Shown piece after piece: positions 26,234 through 33,797 of a stretch of DNA of 64,000 bases. Position 1 is the first letter of the stretch. The number at the start of each line of letters is the position of its first letter. Source of the stretch: GCA-2748575 sp965222725 (GTDB taxonomy: Bacteria > Pseudomonadota > Gammaproteobacteria > Pseudomonadales > Ketobacteraceae); assembly GCA_965222725.1 (NCBI GenBank), contig OZ244969.1:5270001-5334000 (forward strand), in the 5' to 3' direction. Both the position numbers and the translations under genes were made by a program. Below the pieces are notes generated by a model that was not told where the DNA came from, searched no databases, and was given only the letters and a program-made list of their open reading frames with translations.

Positions 26234-26985
26234 TTCCCAAAAGCAAAGCCGACAAGCCCCTTGGAAAACCGCTGGACTCTTTTACCGAAGGCAACATTGT
26301 TGTTGACCGGCAAAGTGAGTTCCAGCACATCCAGATTAACAACCACCCGGTATATGGCCATCAGCTGATTATTGATGGCGATCTGCAGATTTCAGAAAGC
26401 GACAACGCCTATAACACGGCCATGATAGCACCGCTGATAAGTGCAGAACGCATCGAAAACATTGCCATTCTGGGCGGCGGTGACGGCGGCGTATTACAGG
26501 AAGCACTGACCCAGCTAAAGCCGCGGGAAGAATTCAACAGCGCCACCCTGGTGGAAATCGACAGCGATGTGATCCGTATCTGCAAGCAATACATGGGCGC
26601 TTTTAACCAGCATGCCTTTGATGATCCGCACAGCGAAGTCATTGTGGGTGATGCCCTGAACTATATCGAAAACACCCGCGGGCTGGACGCCGTGATTTAC
26701 GATCTCACCATGGACCCGATTCGTGACTATATGAGCCACGAAGACTACATTACCCATATCATGCACATTATTCGCAAAAGCCTGCGGCCCGGCGGTGTGT
26801 TCAGTATGCAGTGTTGTGGTCAGGTAGCGCAGAATGAAGCAGAGGAGAAACAACGCCTGTGGCTGCTGGATCAGATTCATCGCAATGCGGCGGATCATTT
26901 TATCGGTATCATTGAGCAACAGGTGTATGTGCCCTCCTTCCATGAGCAATGGACTTTTCTGGCGGCGGTAAAACCGGAATCATAG
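26230..26985 (+). CDS. speE: Polyamine aminopropyltransferase (spermidine synthase)
   Basis: A 251-residue SpeE-family enzyme that transfers an aminopropyl group from decarboxylated S-adenosylmethionine to putrescine or a related diamine. The motifs are GHQLIIDGDLQISESDNAYN (substrate side), AILGGGDGGVLQEAL (cofactor binding), LVEIDSDVI and YDLTMDP with the catalytic Asp. It starts within the csiV stop codon (ATGA). The C-terminus nearly meets the convergent XRE gene. The exact polyamine made cannot be told from sequence. Confidence 0.9.
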   Translation: MIPKSKADKPLGKPLDSFTEGNIVVDRQSEFQHIQINNHPVYGHQLIIDGDLQISESDNAYNTAMIAPLISAERIENIAILGGGDGGVLQEALTQLKPREEFNSATLVEIDSDVIRICKQYMGAFNQHAFDDPHSEVIVGDALNYIENTRGLDAVIYDLTMDPIRDYMSHEDYITHIMHIIRKSLRPGGVFSMQCCGQVAQNEAEEKQRLWLLDQIHRNAADHFIGIIEQQVYVPSFHEQWTFLAAVKPES

Positions 26986-26998
26986 CGCCTTGCCGACA

Positions 26999-27793
26999 TC
27001 ACAACAGGTTCTGGAAAAACGCATCCGTTTCCGCATCCAGCGGCAGGTAACTTTCAATACGCAATTCCTCAAGCGTCACATTTTGCGGCGCATTGAAATT
27101 TACCTGCGTGGTAATAACACCCAGCTCAAGATCCCCCTTTTTCAGATGCAGCGCCAGTGCCGGTTCCGCTCCCTCTGACAGATCCGGATGACGCCATTGC
27201 TCCGGCACATCCGGATAACTCAATACTTTATCAATCAACTGTTGCAAACGATCATCATGGGCATTGAGCAATGCCATTCGATGCAGACTGGAAAGAAACT
27301 TTCTCGCCACCGTGTGCCAGTCCTGAATAAAGGGACGCGCCATGTCCGGATCAAAAATCGCTTCAAACACATTAATGCGCTGGCCACCGGCAAACAGATT
27401 GGGAATAAAACCGGAAAAGAACAGGGCTGCACTGCGGTTCAGGTTAAGCAGATTAAAAGTCCAGTCCATCACCACCATAGGGTACGGGTCATGATTTTCA
27501 AGCATCAGCTGAATGACTTTACCCATGGTGTCGTCCAGCACCTCCTCAACAGGAGGTTCGGGGAATCGTGACTCAAAACCGGCCGCGATCAACATGCGGT
27601 TTTGCTCCCGCAGGGGTACCTGCAGCGCATTCGCCAATCCCAACACCATGGTTTCGCTGGGTGTGGCCCGGCCGGTTTCCAGAAACGAAATATGCCGTGA
27701 GGAAACATCTGCCGCCAGGCTCAGATCGAGCTGGCTCAGCCCGCGGGTATGACGCCAGTGCTTTAACAAGGCTGGGAAAAGTCCGGATTTCAT
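26999..27793 (-). CDS. XRE-family regulator with MmyB-like ligand domain
   Basis: A 264-residue transcription factor. A helix-turn-helix (about 10-62, RGLSQLDLSLAADVSSRHISFLETGRATP) is followed by the MmyB-type domain (about 85-260, PYPMVVMDWTFNLLNLNRSA and VFEAIFDPDMARPFI), which is PAS-like and may bind a fatty acid or another small hydrophobic ligand. It is transcribed away from an alpha/beta hydrolase, with a perfect TTACCT-N4-AGGTAA dyad in the shared promoter region. Control of that hydrolase and of itself is the natural inference. Confidence 0.88.
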   Translation of the reverse strand: MKSGLFPALLKHWRHTRGLSQLDLSLAADVSSRHISFLETGRATPSETMVLGLANALQVPLREQNRMLIAAGFESRFPEPPVEEVLDDTMGKVIQLMLENHDPYPMVVMDWTFNLLNLNRSAALFFSGFIPNLFAGGQRINVFEAIFDPDMARPFIQDWHTVARKFLSSLHRMALLNAHDDRLQQLIDKVLSYPDVPEQWRHPDLSEGAEPALALHLKKGDLELGVITTQVNFNAPQNVTLEELRIESYLPLDAETDAFFQNLL

Positions 27794-27851
27794 GATTGAA
27801 CCTCTTGTGTGGCTGTAACCTGATCATAATGCAAGTTGCTTCAGGCGTCGC

Positions 27852-27867
27852 TTACCTCTCCAGGTAA
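27852..27867. promoter_or_regulatory. Dyad operator candidate for the XRE regulator
   Basis: TTACCT-CTCC-AGGTAA is a perfect 6-bp inverted repeat in the 133-bp divergent region. It ends one base before the -35 hexamer of the plus-strand promoter, a place from which a bound protein would affect transcription of the hydrolase gene. Confidence 0.55.
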
Positions 27868-27896
27868 TTGCCGCGTGAATGCGGGCTTTCTAGACT
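27868..27896 (+). promoter_or_regulatory. Sigma-70 promoter of the alpha/beta hydrolase gene
   Basis: TTGCCG (27868-27873) and TAGACT (27891-27896) are separated by 17 bp. The start of translation lies 31 bp after the -10 element, preceded by AGGAG. Confidence 0.5.
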
Positions 27897-27926
27897 GCTC
27901 TGGTACCCACACAGGAGCACATACCA

Positions 27927-28901
27927 ATGGAAGCACTCAAGCAAACATCAACGCGTAACAATCCACCTAACAATCCGCCTAAAAAACCGCATACCAAACC
28001 AGATTCAAACTCCAAAAACCGCCACTCCGGCCCCCTGGATTTTTCCCGGCCCCAGCAATATGTGGATGTTGGTGACCACAGTCTGGCCTACTGGTGCACA
28101 GGAAAAGGACCGGACCTGGTGCTGGTTCATGGCTGGCCACTTCACTCTGCCACCTACCGGGCCATGGTGCCTGCGCTGGCACAGCATTTCACCTGCCACC
28201 TGCTCGACCTGCCCGGTGTAGGGCTGACCAAATCAACCGCCGGTGCAGTGTGTGACTTTACCCATTCAGTAGCAGCCCTAAGCGCCGCTCTACAAAAACT
28301 CGGCATTCAGCAATACAGTCTGCTGGGCCATGACAGTGGTGCCGTCATCGCCAGATTACTGGTTGCCAGGGACAGTCACGCCGTACAAGGGCTTGTTATC
28401 GCCGGATCAGAAATACCAGGTCATTATTCAATGCTGTTGCGCCTGTTGTTACTCATTGCAAAGCGCCCCACCGCCATGCAACTGTTCAAGAGGCTACTGA
28501 AAATAAAACTGTTTCGATCCTCTATGCTCGGCTTCGGTAGTGTTTTCCATAACAAGAATCTGATTGAGGGCGATTTTTACGATCTGTTTGTTGGCCCCAT
28601 GATTGAAAACCCCGGTGTATTGGCTGGGCAATCCCGATTACCCCATTACATATCATTGTCTGAACTGGATGAACTCAAGTCCGTTCATCAGAACCTGAAA
28701 GTGCCGGTACAACTCATCTGGGGACAAAAAGATCCGTTCTTTCCCGTTAAGGAAGCGTGCAAAATGGTGTCTGATTTACCTGCCGGATCGGAATTTCATG
28801 TGATCAAGAATGCCAGCACTTTTGTTCATGAGGAATGTCCTGAGCAGTTTGCGAATCTCACCACTGACTATTTGAAGAATCTTAGATCGATACGTAACTA
28901 G
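27927..28901 (+). CDS. Alpha/beta hydrolase with Asp nucleophile (epoxide hydrolase/haloalkane dehalogenase type)
   Basis: A 324-residue alpha/beta hydrolase. The oxyanion-hole motif HGWP is at about 68-71. The nucleophile elbow is GHDSGA with Asp136, as in epoxide hydrolases and haloalkane dehalogenases, not the Ser of esterases. The acid is probably in IWGQKDPFFP and the His in FVHEECPEQF near the C-terminus. The first 35 residues are Asn/Pro/Lys-rich and look disordered. No signal peptide is present. It is divergent from an XRE/MmyB regulator that probably controls it. The substrate is unknown; a Trp or Tyr lid pair was not assigned. Confidence 0.82.
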   Translation: MEALKQTSTRNNPPNNPPKKPHTKPDSNSKNRHSGPLDFSRPQQYVDVGDHSLAYWCTGKGPDLVLVHGWPLHSATYRAMVPALAQHFTCHLLDLPGVGLTKSTAGAVCDFTHSVAALSAALQKLGIQQYSLLGHDSGAVIARLLVARDSHAVQGLVIAGSEIPGHYSMLLRLLLLIAKRPTAMQLFKRLLKIKLFRSSMLGFGSVFHNKNLIEGDFYDLFVGPMIENPGVLAGQSRLPHYISLSELDELKSVHQNLKVPVQLIWGQKDPFFPVKEACKMVSDLPAGSEFHVIKNASTFVHEECPEQFANLTTDYLKNLRSIRN

Positions 28902-28975
28902 CAAGTTATTTCATCGCCCTGCGCTACCTTCAATCCACAAACAACGCCTCCCTGCAAGTCAGCTGGTAACCAAAA

Positions 28976-29001
28976 AGAAAGGGGCCAACCGGCCCCTTTC
29001 T
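28976..29001. terminator. Bidirectional terminator
   Basis: AGAAAGGGGCC and GGCCCCTTTCT form a perfect 11-bp stem around AACC. It lies between the hydrolase (plus strand) and the lipoprotein gene at 29031 (minus strand). In the minus direction it is followed by TTTTTGG, so it is strongest for that side. Confidence 0.87.
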
Positions 29002-29030
29002 CCTCACAAAACAAGCAACACCAATTCTTC

Positions 29031-29357
29031 TCATTCCATCAGCTGCATTGTATTCCCGTTTTTGAAATACAGCGTAGTTCCATCCCACCCGGTGGCATTC
29101 TGTAACTGCTCTTCAGTCAACACCTGCTTTCCGCTATACCAGATTTCACCATTCTCGTAATAGATGGTAATGCCTTCACTCGCTTGCGAGGAATGAATAT
29201 ATACCCCGCCATCCGCACCACCGACCCAGACAGCGGCCTGGGGTACGGTATCCGGCTTTACTCTTTCGCTCACCGGTTCCGAACCACAGCCGGATAACAT
29301 CGCCAGCATCAGAACAACCGGCGCTAATTTCAAACCCCAACAACTTTGTACCTGCAT
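29031..29357 (-). CDS. Small lipoprotein, possible immunity protein of the papain-like neighbour
   Basis: A 108-residue protein of no recognised family. The N-terminus (MQVQSCWGLKLAPVVLMLAM) is a lipoprotein signal with lipobox LSGC. The mature part has short beta-type segments (AVWVGGADGGVYIH, GITIYYENGEIWYSG, TTLYFKNGNTMQLM). The ATG follows GGGAAGG, 26 bases after the stop of the upstream papain-like gene, so the two are co-transcribed and share the terminator at 28976-29001. Its predicted envelope location next to a leaderless putative hydrolase suggests an effector-immunity pair; that is an inference. Confidence 0.68.
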   Translation of the reverse strand: MQVQSCWGLKLAPVVLMLAMLSGCGSEPVSERVKPDTVPQAAVWVGGADGGVYIHSSQASEGITIYYENGEIWYSGKQVLTEEQLQNATGWDGTTLYFKNGNTMQLME

Positions 29358-29383
29358 ATAAACCTTCCCGATTGCCAATCTGT

Positions 29384-30007
29384 TTAAATCTGACCTTTGC
29401 CTTCAATGATCAACTTATTCTCCATAGGTTTGTAGTCCAGATCCGGGAAGTCGTCACGGAATTCACCGATATAGGAGTTGGGCCGGGGATCTATCATCCA
29501 GGGAGCCTCTACGCCTGCCTTTTCTGTGATGGATTTTACGAAGTGGATACAGCTGTAATTGAGAATATCGTATTTTCTGCGGTTGGCATCGCCGTTCAGT
29601 TTTTTGCGGCGTTCGGCTTCATCCAGCATAGCCTGGAATTTACCCTGCACTTCCAGGTATACACCCTGCAAACGACCATTCTGGCCTGACACCTGGGAAA
29701 TCTTTTTAAACACCGGCTTCAGCGACGGTAGCGAGATCGTGCCGCCGGCAGTTTGTGCGTTGGGAATGGGTACGCGGCGTACCAGCCCCAGGCCGGCGCC
29801 GTCGTAACGCCCGTATTCGTAATACTTGGTAACGCCTGTGGCGCCATTGGCAAAGAACACCCCCGCATGCCCCAGGTTGGAGTATTTGGCTTTATGCTCA
29901 ACGGTGAAATTATCAAATTCAAACCAGGGAAGCACATCCACTTCCCGTGGAGCGACTTCCACTGTGATTTTGTAATCGGGAAATACAATAGGTACAACAA
30001 TATCCAA
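29384..30007 (-). CDS. Papain-like (LRAT/permuted NlpC-P60 type) protein, putative effector
   Basis: A protein of about 207 residues. LGHAGVFFANGATGVTKYYE followed by YGRYD resembles the His-containing part, and ILNYSCIHFVKSI the Cys-containing part (compare NCEHFV), of permuted papain-like enzymes such as LRAT and NlpC/P60 relatives. These act on peptidoglycan peptides or lipids. No signal peptide or membrane helix is seen. I chose a TTG start at 30007 with AGGGAG upstream; a TTG at 30052 is possible. A small lipoprotein gene follows. A peptidoglycan amidase delivered by a type VI system is one reading, but no secretion genes are nearby. Confidence 0.6.
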   Translation of the reverse strand: MDIVVPIVFPDYKITVEVAPREVDVLPWFEFDNFTVEHKAKYSNLGHAGVFFANGATGVTKYYEYGRYDGAGLGLVRRVPIPNAQTAGGTISLPSLKPVFKKISQVSGQNGRLQGVYLEVQGKFQAMLDEAERRKKLNGDANRRKYDILNYSCIHFVKSITEKAGVEAPWMIDPRPNSYIGEFRDDFPDLDYKPMENKLIIEGKGQI

Positions 30008-30142
30008 AACGGTCACTCCCTGCTTTTCTTCTGATGAGGGGCAGTTTGCCAAAGATGACCGGAATCTTTTGTGATTTATTCACATTTTAAGGGTGACATA
30101 TCACCAGAACGGTTCTGTGCGCCGGCAGAAGGGGCTCTTCAC

Positions 30143-30177
30143 TGAGCTTCAGGGCTCTTTATGTGAGCTTCAGGGCT
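30143..30177. repeat. Short tandem repeat over the 3' end of the TetR gene
   Basis: TGAGCTTCAGGGCT occurs at 30143-30156 and 30164-30177, 21 bp apart. The second copy includes the stop codon of the TetR gene, so the other copy is a partial duplication of the gene end. Confidence 0.6.
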
Positions 30178-30781
30178 TCACCCCGGTCAGATTTTCAAAT
30201 ATCCCCATCAATTCCCCAAACGACGGTGGCTCCCCTTTGCCATCGTACTCCGACAGCACCAGCGCAGCTTCCGTCAGCGCCGCCACAAACACCCGCGACA
30301 CCAGCACCCGGCTTTTCTCTCCCAGGTTCGGGTACAGGGCATAAAAGTAATCGATCGCTTTATTCACAATGGGTGAGTTCAGCCAGCGATCACGCCCCAG
30401 AATATTGGGAGCGTCCAGCAACACCACCTGGCGAAAGCCCTCTTCCTGACAAACATCCGAGAACGCCTGCCAGTAGGCAGACACGGGCACCGGCTGTGAC
30501 CGGTTTTCTTCCAGCCCTTCAAACACCTGCAATAAATGGTTTTCCAGAGTTTCCGACACGGTAAGAAACAGGTTTTTCTTGTTTTTGTAGTAATGGTAGA
30601 TAGGCCGGATAGTAGTGCCACAATCTGCTGCGATGTCTTCGAGAGAGGTTTTTTGATAGCCGTTCTCCCCGAACAGCTTGATGGCGCTTTGCAGCACCGC
30701 CGCGCTGGTGGCATCGCGCCTTTCCTGCTGAGTACGCTGCGGCTTGCTTGCGTTTTTACTGCTTTTTCCCGCTTTTGACAT
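30170..30781 (-). CDS. TetR-family transcriptional regulator
   Basis: A 203-residue regulator. A basic N-terminal tail precedes the TetR helix-turn-helix (about 20-65, AIKLFGENGYQKTSLEDIAADCGTTIRPIYHYYKNKKNLF), and the C-terminal helices are a ligand domain of unknown specificity. The ATG at MSKAGKSSKN is preferred to a TTG four codons earlier. It diverges from an SDR gene. Their shared 174-bp region holds a 9-bp perfect dyad, so it very likely represses itself and the SDR/porin genes. Confidence 0.9.
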   Translation of the reverse strand: MSKAGKSSKNASKPQRTQQERRDATSAAVLQSAIKLFGENGYQKTSLEDIAADCGTTIRPIYHYYKNKKNLFLTVSETLENHLLQVFEGLEENRSQPVPVSAYWQAFSDVCQEEGFRQVVLLDAPNILGRDRWLNSPIVNKAIDYFYALYPNLGEKSRVLVSRVFVAALTEAALVLSEYDGKGEPPSFGELMGIFENLTGVKP

Positions 30782-30828
30782 GGTCTGGTTCAACTCAGAA
30801 TGCTGTGATGACTAATTTGTGTAATCTG

Positions 30829-30869
30829 GTTACATTTTTATGTAGTCAAACTACATAAGGATATGTAAC
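30829..30869. promoter_or_regulatory. Nested operator of the TetR/SDR divergent promoter
   Basis: TTATGTAGT (30838-30846) and ACTACATAA (30850-30858) are a perfect 9-bp inverted repeat with a 3-bp spacer. Around it GTTACAT (30829-30835) and ATGTAAC (30863-30869) form a second inverted pair with nearly the same centre. Size and symmetry fit TetR-family operators, which often bind two dimers. Confidence 0.72.
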
Positions 30870-30955
30870 ATTATTGCACAGGTTACCGGCAGGGGCGAAG
30901 GAAACAACCCGCCGCTGAAAATAAAACCAGAACAACAACCGAACCAGAATAAGAA

Positions 30956-31924
30956 ATGAAAGTACTGATTACAGGTGCATGGGGAAATCTGGGTGTTATG
31001 TGCGTGGAACAGGCGCTTGCCGCGGGCCATGAGGTGCGTTGCTTTGACCTGCCCGGCAAGAAAAACCGGCAGACCGCCCATGCATTCCAGCTGCAACACC
31101 AACAACCACTGGAAATCCGCTGGGGTGACATCAGCCATTTGCCGGCAGACACGGATTTGCTGCAGAGCATTGACGCCGTTATTCATAACGCCTCGGTACT
31201 TCCACCACTGTCGGAGAATAACCCCGCTCTGGCTTATCAGGTTAATGTGGAAGGCACTGCACAGCTGATCCGCCTGGCAGAAAAATCCGGTACAGCCATC
31301 CCGTTTGTCTTCCCCTCCTCGGTGACTGTGTTTGGCAAACCAACGGTATCACCCTCACTGAAAACTGTTCACGACCAAACCTGTGCCACCGATCATTACA
31401 CCAATCACAAACTGCTTTGCGAAAAGCTGCTGCAACAGAGCCAATTGAACTGGTGCATTCTCCGGGTGGGAGTTTCGGTGGATTCGCGCACCACCAAAAC
31501 CGATCTGAATACGCTGAAAGGCCTGCTTAAAGTCAATCCCGACAATGCACTGGAGTTTGTCCACCCGAAAGACGTGGCCTGCGCCATGTGTAATGCCATA
31601 ACGACACCGCCAGCCTATAAAAAGATCCTGCTGATCGGTGGCGGCGCCCATTGCCGGGTAACCCAGGCGCAGTTTATGAATGCCGCCCTGAACGGCTGCG
31701 GACTGCACCTGAAACCTGCAAGCTTCGGTGGCAACCCCTACTACACCCATTGGATGGATACGGAGGAGAGTCAGCAACTTCTGAATTATCAGCAACACAC
31801 CTTTAGTGATTACCAACGGGAAATGGCAGCTGCAATGAAAACCATAAGAACAGCCGTGCTGCCCTTCAGGCCGCTGGCCAACTGGCTGCTGAACCGCTGG
31901 GTGGCACAGCTCAGTAAAGCCTGA
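30956..31924 (+). CDS. NAD(P)-dependent epimerase/dehydrogenase (extended SDR)
   Basis: A 322-residue extended short-chain dehydrogenase. The nucleotide-binding motif GAWGNLG is at 7-13. The catalytic Tyr148 and Lys152 lie in YTNHK, with Ser in FPSSVTVFG. It resembles sugar-nucleotide epimerases and 3-beta-hydroxysteroid dehydrogenase-like enzymes. Cys-rich spots (CAMCNA, CLxGCG-like stretches) are not motifs I recognise. It is divergent from the TetR gene and followed 70 bp later by a FadL-type porin, which hints at a hydrophobic substrate; the actual substrate is unknown. Confidence 0.85.
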   Translation: MKVLITGAWGNLGVMCVEQALAAGHEVRCFDLPGKKNRQTAHAFQLQHQQPLEIRWGDISHLPADTDLLQSIDAVIHNASVLPPLSENNPALAYQVNVEGTAQLIRLAEKSGTAIPFVFPSSVTVFGKPTVSPSLKTVHDQTCATDHYTNHKLLCEKLLQQSQLNWCILRVGVSVDSRTTKTDLNTLKGLLKVNPDNALEFVHPKDVACAMCNAITTPPAYKKILLIGGGAHCRVTQAQFMNAALNGCGLHLKPASFGGNPYYTHWMDTEESQQLLNYQQHTFSDYQREMAAAMKTIRTAVLPFRPLANWLLNRWVAQLSKA

Positions 31925-31994
31925 GCCTCAGGTACATCTGAACAACAACTGACAATAAAAACATTGGGCACGGGAAAGGCTCAAGGGGGAAGCT

Positions 31995-33635
31995 ATGCCT
32001 TGCAATAAGGTAAAAATCCACAGCACATGTGCGCCGCTGACGATAATGGCATTGATGTTCTGCAGCCAGACACAGGCGGTGTTAACCGACAACCTCACCA
32101 TCGGTAACGCCAAGGCCATTGCGCTGGGCCATGCGGTAACGGCCGATCCGCCGGGAATCGATGCCATTCATTTTAACCCCGCCGGACTGGCGGATTTACG
32201 GGGGCGCCAATCCCAGTACAAGCTGATTACCGGGGATTTTGGTATTACCCTGGAGTTCGGCGATTACATGGATGAACGCCGGCAGGTAATGGATGATGCC
32301 CGGGACACCGGCAATTTTCCGGAAAGTTTTTTTGCCGACGAAGCCCATCAGACCACCAGCGAAACCGAGGGTGCCACCCTGATGCTGCCCTTTGCCGGAA
32401 TGACAGATTTACCGGTACTGTTGGGCGTAGTGGGCGGCGCCTCCTATTCGCCACCAGGCTCCCGCATGACTTTTGCCACCGGTGTTTATACGCCTCTGGC
32501 GGTGGGTTTTAACCGGGCTGACACTGATCCCGGCCGTTTTATCGGCTCCCGTCTGTCCCTGTTCCGGCTCACTTATTTTTCCCCCACCATCGCCTATCAG
32601 CTCACCGATACACTGTCCTTTGGTGCCGGTATCAATTTCAACTATTCCGGCGTGGGGCTGGATTTAAACTTTCGCGGCCCCCATGTGGGTTTTATTTCGC
32701 TTCGCGAGATTCAAAACGAATGGTGCGGCCAGGAGGAACCTCCCCCGGTGGATCTGTGTGGCGGTGAAATCGATCTGTACGATGAGCTGGGCGAACTGTC
32801 TGTAGCGGTGGAAGATCCACTGAGCCTGGGCATTAACGTGGGCGTACTCTGGAAACCCTATCCCTGGCTCAGCGTGGGCGCCGTGTACCAGTCAGAATCC
32901 AAAATGGAAATGAAGGGGGATTTTACCTGGACCAGCTCCGACGCCTGGGTGGATTTTCTGTCCCCCATTATTGCGGAGGATTTCTACGGTGGCGCCAATG
33001 ATTTTCTTGGCCTGTTAGGCTGGTCATTACCGGAAGGCAAACCCAACCTGGATGGCAAGGCCAAGCTGGATATGACCTGGCCGGAACACTTTGCGTTTGG
33101 CATCAGTCTGCAGGTGTTTCCCAGCTTTAAAATCAACGCGGATTACAAATTTACCGCCTGGTCCGCCTGGCCGGCACTGCCCATCGAATTTTCCGTGCCC
33201 ATTGATGTGCTTCGCCTCGCCGAAATTGTCCAGCCCGATGTGGCATCGCGGGATAAGGTGGTATTCCCCTTCGGGCTGGAAGACAGCTGGAATCTGGCTA
33301 TCGGGATGGAATACCAGGTCAATGATCAGCTGTCGCTCAGGGCCGGCTATGAGCCACGGGATACTTCCGTGCCACCGGAAAGCGTCACCCCCCTGTTGCC
33401 GGTGGGAGACGGCACTTTTTATGGACTGGGTCTGGGTTACCGTATGGCCGGCGGCGGCTTACTGGATATCGGAATCGGTTACTTTGAGTCCGAAGTGGAA
33501 ATGAAGGATGGCGCCAGCCGCCTGGGCAACAGCATTGACCCCAGTTTGCTGATATACAATCCGTATCCCGGCACGGACATCACCGCCAAGCTGAACCTGC
33601 TGTTACTGGAAGTGAGTTACCAGAAGCGCTTTTAA
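31995..33635 (+). CDS. FadL/OmpP1-family outer membrane transporter
   Basis: A 546-residue outer membrane barrel of the FadL family, which lets long-chain fatty acids or aromatic hydrocarbons diffuse in. After a signal ending near TQA, the hatch motif is seen as IGNAKAIALGHAVTADPPGIDAIHFNPAGLADL. The C-terminus VSYQKRF ends in the aromatic residue needed for barrel insertion. It is about 100 residues longer than E. coli FadL, with an insertion near residues 235-260 containing two Cys (EWCGQEEPPPVDLCGGE). The ribosome site is AAGGGGGAAG. It probably forms a transcript with the SDR gene. Confidence 0.88.
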   Translation: MPCNKVKIHSTCAPLTIMALMFCSQTQAVLTDNLTIGNAKAIALGHAVTADPPGIDAIHFNPAGLADLRGRQSQYKLITGDFGITLEFGDYMDERRQVMDDARDTGNFPESFFADEAHQTTSETEGATLMLPFAGMTDLPVLLGVVGGASYSPPGSRMTFATGVYTPLAVGFNRADTDPGRFIGSRLSLFRLTYFSPTIAYQLTDTLSFGAGINFNYSGVGLDLNFRGPHVGFISLREIQNEWCGQEEPPPVDLCGGEIDLYDELGELSVAVEDPLSLGINVGVLWKPYPWLSVGAVYQSESKMEMKGDFTWTSSDAWVDFLSPIIAEDFYGGANDFLGLLGWSLPEGKPNLDGKAKLDMTWPEHFAFGISLQVFPSFKINADYKFTAWSAWPALPIEFSVPIDVLRLAEIVQPDVASRDKVVFPFGLEDSWNLAIGMEYQVNDQLSLRAGYEPRDTSVPPESVTPLLPVGDGTFYGLGLGYRMAGGGLLDIGIGYFESEVEMKDGASRLGNSIDPSLLIYNPYPGTDITAKLNLLLLEVSYQKRF

Positions 33636-33797
33636 GCCAGCTTTTACCGATTCACGGCCAATTTCTGGTACTTATATTCCATTTTTGCATATTAATGGCG
33701 TTTACAATTCCAATACATAACCATCATGGTCTGAAAAATCACAGATCTGTAGACTCTGTTCCCGCAATTGGGTTATCCAACAAAGGAAATGAGTCTT

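Noticed and set aside
29384..30007. A full type VI secretion cluster around the papain-like gene
   Set aside because: No tss, hcp, vgrG or PAAR-like gene is present within the window, so only an orphan pair can be proposed.
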